Source of the DNA: Rhodobacterales bacterium HKCCE4037
GTDB lineage: Bacteria > Pseudomonadota > Alphaproteobacteria > Rhodobacterales > Rhodobacteraceae
Direction: 5' to 3'
Assembly (NCBI GenBank): GCA_015689645.1
Contig: WVSM01000003.1
Location: forward strand, 398,295 to 462,294
DNA: 64,000 nucleotides
The translations under genes and the position numbers were made by a program. Shown here piece by piece: positions 57,503-64,000 of this stretch (positions are counted from its first letter, which is position 1; every line of letters begins with the position of its first letter). The notes below the pieces were generated by a model that saw only the letters and a program-made list of their open reading frames with translations, had not been told where the DNA came from and ran no database searches.

Positions 57503-58486
57503 TCAGGCAACCTTCAACATGATCTTGCCGATATGGGCGCTGCTTTCCATCCGGGCGTGCGCCTTGCCTGCGTCTTTCAGTGCGAAGGTCTGGTCCATCA
57601 CCGGCGCGACACGGCCCGCCGACAGAAGCGGCCAGACGTGTTCGCGCAGCTCTGCCGCGATGGCGGCCTTCGCCGCATCGGATTGCGGGCGCAGGGTGCT
57701 GCCGGAGATCGTCAGGCGGCGCACCATGAGTTGCGCGAAGTTGAGTTCGACCTTCGGGCCTTGCAGGAAGGCGATCTGTTGCAGGTGCCCGTCATCGGCC
57801 AGCGCCTTGACGTTGCGGGGCAGGTAGCTGCCGCCGACCATGTCGAGGATCACGTCGGCGCCGCCTTCTTCGCGCAGGACGTCAACGAAATCCTCCTTGC
57901 GGTAGTTGATGGCACGCTCTGCCCCGAGGTCGGTGCAGGCGGCGCATTTCTCATCCGACCCGGCGGTGGTGAAGACCCGCGCGCCGAAGACATGGGCCAG
58001 CTGGATCGCCGTCGTGCCGATCCCCGAGGAGCCGCCGTGGACAAGGAATCGCTGCCCGGCCTTGAGGCCCGCGCGCATGAAGACGTTGGTCCAGACGGTG
58101 AAATAGGTTTCCGGCAGGGCGGCGGCCTGCGCCATGGAGAAGCCGTCCGGCACCGCAAGCGCGTGGTCCTGGTGAGTGACGGCGAATTCGGCATAGCCGC
58201 CGCCGGGCAGAAGCGCGCAGACCTTGTCGCCGGGGCTCCAGCGGGTGACGCCGGGGCCGACGGCCTCCACGGTTCCGGCGGCCTCCAGTCCGGGCAGGTC
58301 GGAGGCGCCCTTGGGCGGCGCGTAGTTCCCGGCGCGTTGCAGGGCATCGGGGCGGTTCACCCCGGCATGGTCGACCCGGATCAGGATCTGCTCGGCCCCG
58401 GGGCTTGGCACGGGGCGCTCGCCGAGGCGCAGAACCTCCGGCCCGCCGGGTTTGGAAATCTCCACTGCACGCATCATCTCGGCCAT
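57503..58486 (-). CDS. NAD(P)H:quinone oxidoreductase (zinc-independent MDR family)
   Basis: A 327-residue medium-chain reductase without the zinc Cys ligands. Features are VDHAGVNRPDALQR, the GxxSGIGTTAIQLA Rossmann motif (HGGSSGIGTTAIQL) and a C-terminal domain of the PIG3/quinone oxidoreductase group. It reduces quinones or activated double bonds with NADPH. GAAAGGTG precedes the ATG at 58486. The COQ9-like gene upstream ends 85 bp away on the same strand. Confidence 0.87.
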   Translation of the reverse strand: MAEMMRAVEISKPGGPEVLRLGERPVPSPGAEQILIRVDHAGVNRPDALQRAGNYAPPKGASDLPGLEAAGTVEAVGPGVTRWSPGDKVCALLPGGGYAEFAVTHQDHALAVPDGFSMAQAAALPETYFTVWTNVFMRAGLKAGQRFLVHGGSSGIGTTAIQLAHVFGARVFTTAGSDEKCAACTDLGAERAINYRKEDFVDVLREEGGADVILDMVGGSYLPRNVKALADDGHLQQIAFLQGPKVELNFAQLMVRRLTISGSTLRPQSDAAKAAIAAELREHVWPLLSAGRVAPVMDQTFALKDAGKAHARMESSAHIGKIMLKVA

Positions 58487-58571
58487 CGGGCACCTTTCTC
58501 TATGGTCGGTGACAGATCACGCGACCGCGCGGGCGGATACAACCCGAAAACAAGACGCCTGCCTTGTGCGG

Positions 58572-59261
58572 TCAGCCGGCGGACGGCGGCCAGCGCCCCG
58601 GCAGGTCGTCGTTCATGCGGGGGCTTGGGGCCTTGATGGAGGCGGCAAGACGCTCGAAGCCCTCGGCGAAGGGTTTCAGAAGGGCGTTTTCGCGGACCTT
58701 GGCCTTCATCTGCTCGAACCGCATGACATCCTCGATGCGGCGGTCGAGGAAGGCCCATGTCGCGTGGTGGCCTTCGGAGAGGTCGCCGAGCCAGAACAGC
58801 AGGGTGGAGGAATAGACGCCCGAAAGGGTCATGCGCTTGGTGTACCAGTTCAGATCCTCGGACGTGTCGCCGAGGCCCGACCAGATCGTGTCCGCCGTCT
58901 CCCACACGAGCCGCGCGCCGTCGGCGGCGTATATCGGCAGGGCAAAGAGGGTGGCCCCCCGGCGGACGGCTTCCTTGTGGCCCTCGACCGCATCGAGGCG
59001 CGCCTTCACCGCCCATGTCACCTTTTCGCGGAAGCGCATGCCGGTCAGGTCGGTCTCGGCCAGCCTGGTCGCCAGCGCCCTGTCGCCGCGGCGGTGGAAG
59101 GCCACGGCAAGGTCCACGGCGCCGCGCGGGAACAGGGCGCGGGCTTCGGGAGGGGACAGCTTGATATCGGACGCGGCGGCGGTGAACGTCGCCTCCGTCC
59201 AGCCATCGAAGGGCACGTGCGTCAGGGCCGCATCGAGCATTGCATCGCGTTGATCACTCAT
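58572..59261 (-). CDS. COQ9-family ubiquinone biosynthesis protein
   Basis: A 229-residue protein whose first half resembles a TetR fold (ALTHVPFDGWTEATFTAAASD) and whose C-terminal half contains TSEDLNWYTKRMTLSGVYSSTLLFWLGD, the conserved COQ9 signature. COQ9 binds lipids and supports the hydroxylation step of ubiquinone synthesis. GGAGGT precedes its ATG. It is divergent from rpsU, a pairing I know from Rhodobacteraceae. Confidence 0.88.
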   Translation of the reverse strand: MSDQRDAMLDAALTHVPFDGWTEATFTAAASDIKLSPPEARALFPRGAVDLAVAFHRRGDRALATRLAETDLTGMRFREKVTWAVKARLDAVEGHKEAVRRGATLFALPIYAADGARLVWETADTIWSGLGDTSEDLNWYTKRMTLSGVYSSTLLFWLGDLSEGHHATWAFLDRRIEDVMRFEQMKAKVRENALLKPFAEGFERLAASIKAPSPRMNDDLPGRWPPSAG

Positions 59262-59366
59262 GGTCAGACCTCCAGTTCGCAGCGGTAGACAAGTTAGGGC
59301 GGCCTTGCTATACGGCCACCTCCTGCAATTCCGATCAATTCTAACCTAGAAAGGTGGTGACACCAC

Positions 59367-59573
59367 ATGCAGGTCAGTGTTCGCGACAACAATGTCGACC
59401 AGGCACTCCGCGCCCTGAAGAAGAAACTTCAGCGTGAAGGCGTCTTTCGTGAGATGAAGCTCAAGCAGCATTACGAAAAGCCGTCGGAGAAGCGTGCCCG
59501 CGAGAAGGCCGAGGCCATCCGCCGTGCCCGCAAGCTGGCGCGCAAGAAGGCGCAGCGCGAAGGGATGCTCTGA
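59367..59573 (+). CDS. rpsU: 30S ribosomal protein S21
   Basis: A 68-residue basic protein: [20 protein letters not shown], then [36 protein letters not shown]21 sits near the anti-Shine-Dalgarno end of 16S rRNA and helps initiation. AAAGGTGGTGA provides the ribosome-binding site. A strong terminator follows. Confidence 0.96.
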   Translation: MQVSVRDNNVDQALRALKKKLQREGVFREMKLKQHYEKPSEKRAREKAEAIRRARKLARKKAQREGML

Positions 59574-59614
59574 GCCCCCTCTGCCGGGTTCGACCCGCGA
59601 ATCAGAAAATCAAG

Positions 59615-59649
59615 AAACCCCCGAGGCCTGGCCGCGGGGGTTTTGTTTT
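59615..59649 (+). terminator. Rho-independent terminator after rpsU
   Basis: AAACCCCCG (59615-59623) and CGGGGGTTT (59635-59643) form a perfect 9-bp stem, followed by TGTTTTG on the plus strand. The A-rich left side could also let it serve the convergent lipoprotein gene. Confidence 0.88.
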
Positions 59650-59665
59650 GGCGGAGCGCGCCGGA

Positions 59666-60289
59666 TCAGTTGGCCGCAGCGACCTGTGCCTGGAGGACCG
59701 CGTCGCTGCCATCTTCCTCGTCCGAGATCGTGCCCTCGATCAGCTGGTAGCGCACGCCGGGCAGTTGCGCGAACTGCTCCATCGTGCGGGCCGGGTAGAA
59801 GCTCGGCGAGATGGAGGTGAAGCCGGGCGTGTTCGACAGGATCGAGGTGATCGAACGCGAGCAATAGGCGGGGGGAACAGCGCCGTAGGCCTGCACGGCC
59901 TGGCTGAGCTGCGCAGCCACTTCCGGCGACACCTCGACGGTGTGCATATGCGCCTCGTAGACGCCGTTGGACTGGAACGCGAGGTAGTATTCCATGTAGG
60001 GCGGCGACATGCCGAAGAGCACGTCGTTGCGTTCGGGAATACCCGGGTTGTGCCAGTTGCCGGCGGGATCGAACAGCAGGCGCTGCGCGCCGTCGATCAG
60101 CAGCGCGGAATGCGCACCCGAGCCGTTGCGCGTGTTGATCGAGGTGATCAGCGTGACGGTCGAGGGACCGGGCGCGGCATAGAAGGCCTGCGCGACGGCT
60201 TCATCGGAATCCCAGACGGATTCGCCGGCGCAACCGGCCAGCGCGAGGGCGACGAGCCCTGCAAACGCGGCCCGGAGCTTGCGGATCAT
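59666..60289 (-). CDS. Lipoprotein, possible permuted papain-fold (NlpC/P60-like) protein
   Basis: A 207-residue protein with a clear lipobox (LALAGCAG, lipidated Cys20). The mature part has GSGAHSALLIDG, HMHTVEVS and AYCSRSITSIL. A His in a HSALLI strand that comes before a Cys in a YCS helix start is the order seen in permuted papain-fold proteins of the NlpC/P60 superfamily (His first, Cys later). That is inference from motif order; no family is recognised with certainty. Its ATG overlaps the stop of the aa3 subunit IV gene, so the two are translated together. Confidence 0.6.
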   Translation of the reverse strand: MIRKLRAAFAGLVALALAGCAGESVWDSDEAVAQAFYAAPGPSTVTLITSINTRNGSGAHSALLIDGAQRLLFDPAGNWHNPGIPERNDVLFGMSPPYMEYYLAFQSNGVYEAHMHTVEVSPEVAAQLSQAVQAYGAVPPAYCSRSITSILSNTPGFTSISPSFYPARTMEQFAQLPGVRYQLIEGTISDEEDGSDAVLQAQVAAAN

Positions 60290-60429
60290 GTGGCGAATAC
60301 CGCCAGGCCGATCACGATCAGGATCGCGACGATGGCCACGTTGGTGGACATTTTCATGAATCCCGCGAACGTTTTCTCCTGCTCGCGGATGTCCATTTCA
60401 CCGTGCTTGTAGTCGTCATGGTCGGCCAT
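60286..60429 (-). CDS. ctaH: aa3-type cytochrome c oxidase subunit IV
   Basis: A 47-residue protein, MADHDDYKHGEMDIREQEKT followed by FAGFMK and one membrane helix (about residues 29-46). The KHGEMDI...TFAGF block matches subunit IV (CtaH) of the Paracoccus aa3 oxidase, about 50 residues, which lies beside subunit I but is not needed for catalysis. AGAGGA is nine bases upstream of the ATG. The other aa3 subunit genes are not in the window. It overlaps the lipoprotein gene by four bases (ATGA). The 111-bp gap upstream contains GGTGTCAGCCCC (60491-60502), also seen after ccoP. Confidence 0.9.
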   Translation of the reverse strand: MADHDDYKHGEMDIREQEKTFAGFMKMSTNVAIVAILIVIGLAVFAT

Positions 60430-60540
60430 GGGCTTGGTCCTCTGTTCGTCGTGAAATCAGTTTGGCGCTGAAATATCGCAGTTTGATGAAGGTGTCAGCC
60501 CCAACTTCCTGTGGCGTGGAGACGCTGGCCGCGCGTGCGC

Positions 60541-61581
60541 TCAGGCGAGCGCATATTCCCACGCCCCATCGGCCCGCAGGCGGCGCGAGAGGTCACCGAT
60601 CCGGTAGAGGTGGTTCACATGGGCCACGGCCTCGACCAGCGCGAGGCCATAGGTCCCTTCGTCGATCTTGCGCTTGAAGAGCGGCGGAAAACATTCGGCC
60701 GCCGTGCACGGGCCCTTGGCGATATGATCGCGCAGGCGGTCCAGCGCGCGATGGTGGTTCTCGATCAACTGTCGCATCCGCGAGGGCAGGCCGGTGTAGG
60801 GCAGTTTGTGGCCCGGCAGGACAAGCTGCGATTCAAGCGCGAAAGGTTGCAGCGCCTCGCAGGCGGCCATCCAGTCACCGACCGGGTCGGCCTCGGGCTC
60901 GGTCGCGTAGACGCCGATATTGGGAGAGATCGTCGCCAGAAGCTGATCGCCGCCGATGACCAACTCGCCATCCCGGCTCCAGAACGTGGCGTGATCCGGC
61001 GCGTGGCCGTGGCCGAAGCGGATGTCCCACACCCGTCCGCCCATCTCGATGGTGTCGCCTTCGACAAGACGCGTGAACCCGAGCGGCATCGGGTGGACGA
61101 TATCGGCGAAATTGAATGGCCGTTCGCTGCGCCGCTTCTCGAGCGTCTCGGCATCCATGCCCGCGCGTCGCCAGAACAGCACCTGCTCGTCGGTCGCCTG
61201 CGCCTGCTCGTCCAGCGTCAGCATGCGCGCGAAGAGCCACGCGGTACGGGTCATCCAAAGCTCGATGCCCTGCGACTGGAACCAGCCTGCAAGACCGACG
61301 TGATCGGGGTGGTGATGGGTGACGACCAGCCGTCGCACCGGTGCGCCCTTCAGGGGGCCATCGAACACGGATTGCCAGATCGCCCGCGTGCGCCTGGTGT
61401 TGAGGCCGGTGTCGATCACCGTCCAGCCATCGGCATCGCGCAGGGCGTAGGCGTTCACATGATCCAGCGCCATCGGCAGCGAGATCCGCAGCCAGAGGAT
61501 GCCCTTGGCGACCTCGATCGCTTCGGCCTCGGCCGGGGTCTCGTTGAACGGGGTGCGGATCGGGTTCGTACCGTCAGGCAT
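60541..61581 (-). CDS. Metallo-beta-lactamase fold hydrolase
   Basis: A 346-residue protein with the zinc signature THHHPDHVG and further ligands in GHGHAPDH and LPGHKLPYTG. The C-terminal region (about residues 260-346) is helical and resembles the extra domain of LACTB2-like or RNase-type MBL proteins. Reaction unknown. It overlaps the preceding 74-residue gene by eight bases, so it is probably in one operon with that gene and the acyl-CoA dehydrogenase. Confidence 0.85.
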   Translation of the reverse strand: MPDGTNPIRTPFNETPAEAEAIEVAKGILWLRISLPMALDHVNAYALRDADGWTVIDTGLNTRRTRAIWQSVFDGPLKGAPVRRLVVTHHHPDHVGLAGWFQSQGIELWMTRTAWLFARMLTLDEQAQATDEQVLFWRRAGMDAETLEKRRSERPFNFADIVHPMPLGFTRLVEGDTIEMGGRVWDIRFGHGHAPDHATFWSRDGELVIGGDQLLATISPNIGVYATEPEADPVGDWMAACEALQPFALESQLVLPGHKLPYTGLPSRMRQLIENHHRALDRLRDHIAKGPCTAAECFPPLFKRKIDEGTYGLALVEAVAHVNHLYRIGDLSRRLRADGAWEYALA

Positions 61582-61798
61582 TGCGCGGGTGCCTCTTGGC
61601 GAGGCGCTCGTTGCCCCGCTTGTAGTTTCCGGTCAGCCGCGCGGCCTCCTGCTGCACGGCGTCTTCATCGCCAGACTCGACAAGGTCGAGAAATTCGGCC
61701 GCCCTTCCGCCCCGAAGGGTGGTGGCAAGCTTGCCGCGATGAAGGATCTGGACCTCGCCCGTGTTCCGTTGCCGGTGGGTGAAGCCCAGGTCACTCAT
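61574..61798 (-). CDS. Small protein, function unknown
   Basis: A 74-residue basic protein (MSDLGFTHRQRNTGEVQILH...GNYKRGNERLAKRHPRNA) with no membrane segment or known motif. It starts three bases after the acyl-CoA dehydrogenase stop and overlaps the MBL gene by eight bases, so the reading frame is almost certainly real and coupled to both. Confidence 0.7.
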   Translation of the reverse strand: MSDLGFTHRQRNTGEVQILHRGKLATTLRGGRAAEFLDLVESGDEDAVQQEAARLTGNYKRGNERLAKRHPRNA

Positions 61799-61801
61799 GG
61801 A

Positions 61802-63481
61802 TTACGCCGCCAGATCGTCGGGCGAAAGGTCATAAAGGCCGTCCGTTCCGCAGCGCGCCTGTGCCATCAGCGCCTGCGCCTCGGGCAGAAGCCGGGTGAT
61901 GAAGAATTGCGCCAGCGCCTTGCGGGTCGCGTCGCCGCTGGCCGCCGCCTTGGCGTGGTAGTGGGCGCCGAGCACGCGGGCATAGGCCATCAGGAAGGGC
62001 ACCGCGCCGCCGAAGCGGTCGGCCATGTCGCGGGCGAGCATGTCTTCGGTGGTCTTGCGCAACGCATCGACCATCGGGCGGATCGTGTCGGCAAAGTCGC
62101 TTTCCGTGGCCGCGATCTCGTCGAGCAGCGCGAAGGCCGCGTCCCCGCCGTCCATCAGCTTGCGGCCCGCGAGGTCCATCGCCTGGATGCCATTGGTGCC
62201 TTCGTAGATCGCCGTCACGCGCACGTCCCGGGCGAACTGGGCGGCGCCGGTTTCCTCGATGAAGCCCATGCCGCCGTGGACCTGGATGCCGGTGTTGGCG
62301 ACCTTGATGCCGGTCTCGGTCCCGTAGGCCTTGGCGATGGGCGTCAGGAAGGCGGCGCGGGCGGCGGCCTGATCGTCGCCGGTCTTGGCGAGGTCGATGG
62401 ACACGGCAAGGTCGAGGCAGAGGGCACGGGCGGCGAAGGTTTCGGCCTTCATCTCCATCAGCATCCGGCGCACGTCGGCGTGATCGACGATCATGCCGGT
62501 GCCGCCGCCGGTGCGGCCCTGCTTGCGGTCGAGCGCATAGGCCAGCGCGTGCTGATAGGCGGCCTCGGCAATCGAGAGGCCCTGCACGCCGACGCCGAGG
62601 CGGGCGTTGTTCATCATGGTGAACATCGCGGCCATGCCCTTGTTTTCCGCGCCGATGAGCCAGCCGGTCGCGCCGTCGTACTGCATCACGCAGGTGGGCG
62701 AGCCGTGCAGGCCCATCTTGTGCTCCAAGCTGACGACCTTCAGGTCATTGGCGACGCCGGGGTTGCCATCGGCATCGGGGAGTTTCTTGGGCACGAGAAA
62801 CAGGCTGATCCCCTTGGTCCCGGCGGGGGCATCGGGCAGGCGGGCGAGGACGAGGTGCACGATGTTCTCGGCGAAATCGTTGTCGCCCCAGGAGATGTAG
62901 ATCTTCTGGCCGCTGATCGCGTAGGTGCCATCGCCCTTCGGCTCGGCCTTGGTCGTGAGCGCGCCGACGTCGGAGCCTGCCTGCGGTTCGGTCAGGTTCA
63001 TGGTGCCGCACCATTCGCCCGAGGTCAGTTTCGGCAGGTAGAGGGCCTTGATTTCGTCGGTCGCGTGGTGTTCGAGCGCCTCGATCTGGCCCTGGGTCAT
63101 CAGCGGGTTGAGTTGCAGCGACAGGCAGGCGCTGCCGATCATCTCGTTCACGGCCGTGGTCACGGTGTGGGGCAGGCCCAGACCGCCGTATTCCGGGTCG
63201 GCGGAGATGCCGGTGAACCCGGCCTCGGCCAGCGCGCGGTAGCCTTCGGCGAACCCGGGGGAGGTGCGGACCACGCCGTTTTCCAGCTTCGCGGGATGCA
63301 GGTCGCCGTCGCGGTTGAGCGGCGCGATAACCTCTTCACAGATCCGGCCCGCCTCGGTCAGCATGGCCTGAACGAGGTCGGTCGACGCTTCGGCAAACAG
63401 CTCGGTCCCTTGGACACGGTCGAAGCCGACCACGTTTTCGAGGCAGAACGAAATGTCGGAGACGGGCGCGCGATACGGCAT
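61802..63481 (-). CDS. Acyl-CoA dehydrogenase with C-terminal extension
   Basis: A 559-residue flavoprotein. It opens MPYRAPVSDISFCLENVVGFD and has MNLTEPQAGSDVGAL, the FAD/substrate segment SGQKIYISWGD and QVHGGMGFIEETG...YEGTNGIQAMDL with the region of the catalytic Glu. An extra about 100-residue C-terminal helical domain follows. DmdC (methylmercaptopropionyl-CoA dehydrogenase in DMSP breakdown) belongs to this long subfamily, but so do fatty acyl-CoA enzymes; I cannot separate them. GGGAGGA lies nine bases before the ATG. Confidence 0.9.
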   Translation of the reverse strand: MPYRAPVSDISFCLENVVGFDRVQGTELFAEASTDLVQAMLTEAGRICEEVIAPLNRDGDLHPAKLENGVVRTSPGFAEGYRALAEAGFTGISADPEYGGLGLPHTVTTAVNEMIGSACLSLQLNPLMTQGQIEALEHHATDEIKALYLPKLTSGEWCGTMNLTEPQAGSDVGALTTKAEPKGDGTYAISGQKIYISWGDNDFAENIVHLVLARLPDAPAGTKGISLFLVPKKLPDADGNPGVANDLKVVSLEHKMGLHGSPTCVMQYDGATGWLIGAENKGMAAMFTMMNNARLGVGVQGLSIAEAAYQHALAYALDRKQGRTGGGTGMIVDHADVRRMLMEMKAETFAARALCLDLAVSIDLAKTGDDQAAARAAFLTPIAKAYGTETGIKVANTGIQVHGGMGFIEETGAAQFARDVRVTAIYEGTNGIQAMDLAGRKLMDGGDAAFALLDEIAATESDFADTIRPMVDALRKTTEDMLARDMADRFGGAVPFLMAYARVLGAHYHAKAAASGDATRKALAQFFITRLLPEAQALMAQARCGTDGLYDLSPDDLAA

Positions 63482-63598
63482 GATCTGGGTTCCTCCCGGC
63501 GGTTTGCGAAAGCGCATGAATTGCGCTAGGGGCCTTGGCCTGTGGGACTGACCTAGGGTCCGGCCCCGCGTTTTATCAACTTCTACGTTACGTCACGG

Positions 63599-64000
63599 AT
63601 GTCGCTGTCTCACCCCCAAATGTTGCACGATGATGTCGCCAGTGTCGCGCGGGCGGCGGAGGTGCTGCGCGCGGGCGGATTGCTGGGGCTGCCGACCGAG
63701 ACGGTCTACGGGCTGGCCGCGGATGCGCGCAACGCCGAGGCGGTGGCGCGGATCTTCGAGGCGAAGGGACGGCCGAGGTTCAACCCGCTGATCGTGCATG
63801 TGCCGGACCTGGTGGCGGTCGGCGAGATCGCGGTGCTGACGGAGGGCGCGCGGGTGCTGGCGGAGGCGTTCTGGCCCGGTGCCCTGACGCTGGTGCTGCC
63901 GTCGAGGGGTGTCGTGGCCGACCTGGTGAGCGGCGGGCTGGACACGCTGGCGGTGCGGGTGCCGGCGCATCCGGTGGCGCGTGCGGTGCTGGAGGCGTTT
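63599..64000 (+). CDS. Sua5/YciO/YrdC threonylcarbamoyladenylate synthase, N-terminal part
   Basis: The frame begins at ATG 63599 and is still open at base 64000 (134 codons). GGLLGLPTETVYGLAADA and AKGRPRFNPLIVHV are the two signature blocks of the YrdC/Sua5 fold that makes L-threonylcarbamoyl-AMP for tRNA t6A37. A second ATG at 63620 is possible; neither start has a strong ribosome-binding site. The C-terminal end, which would tell Sua5 from the shorter TsaC, is outside the window. Confidence 0.92.
   Translation, partial: MSLSHPQMLHDDVASVARAAEVLRAGGLLGLPTETVYGLAADARNAEAVARIFEAKGRPRFNPLIVHVPDLVAVGEIAVLTEGARVLAEAFWPGALTLVLPSRGVVADLVSGGLDTLAVRVPAHPVARAVLEAF

Overview
This 64 kb window is chromosomal DNA of an alphaproteobacterium, most likely a marine Rhodobacteraceae (Roseobacter-type). 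The assignment rests on content rather than on a database match: high GC, two adjacent cbb3 oxidase operons (ccoNOQP and ccoGHIS) next to fnrL and hemN, each with an FNR-type box, the CtrA-pathway regulator TrcR, a ClpS/RsmC-type pair, COQ9 divergent from rpsU, and a tiny aa3-oxidase subunit IV gene. Nearly all of it is ordinary housekeeping sequence; I see no phage, IS element, CRISPR array, tRNA or 16S/23S rRNA gene.

Layout. 1-10.3 kb: the end of a SPOR-domain protein, then the microaerobic respiration block on the minus strand (fnrL, ccoN-O-Q-P, a pilin-like gene, ccoG-H-I-S). 10.3-11.65 kb: hemN. 11.65-18 kb: a Yej-type peptide ABC importer (yejA-B-E-F) whose ATPase carries an unusual hydrophobic insertion. 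18-25 kb: membrane cytochrome c, prephenate dehydratase, an NMT1/SsuA-type ABC importer and a CpdB-like nucleotidase. 24.8-28.6 kb: nudC, an SRPBCC protein, two HupE-like membrane proteins and a DMT exporter. 28.8-41.7 kb: a seven-gene glycogen operon (glgB-C-A-X, pgm, amylosucrase, glgP). 41.9-51.8 kb: zinc metallopeptidase, SRP RNA, ankyrin protein, DUF202 protein, dnaX-(exported protein)-ybaB-recR, RNase T2, trcR. 51.9-64 kb: SDR, RsmC-like methyltransferase, clpS, HAD hydrolase, MFS, CDP-alcohol transferase, quinone oxidoreductase, COQ9, rpsU, a lipoprotein with the aa3 subunit IV gene, MBL hydrolase, acyl-CoA dehydrogenase, and the start of a Sua5/YrdC gene.

How the genes work together. 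The three FNR boxes (near 5.09, 9.39 and 10.26 kb) would let FnrL switch on the high-affinity oxidase, its copper/haem assembly factors and oxygen-independent haem synthesis when oxygen falls. The glg operon joins synthesis (GlgC, GlgA, GlgB), breakdown (GlgP, GlgX), entry to glycolysis (Pgm) and, through amylosucrase, a direct sucrose-to-glucan route.

The items most worth a second look are the roughly 105-residue membrane-like insertion in the first nucleotide-binding domain of YejF; a composite intergenic element (16-bp palindrome plus a TTAA-type box) found at two unrelated loci; dispersed terminator-like repeats and TTTTCGAAAA palindromes; amylosucrase inside the glycogen operon; and a 47-aa oxidase gene that overlaps a lipoprotein of possible permuted papain fold.
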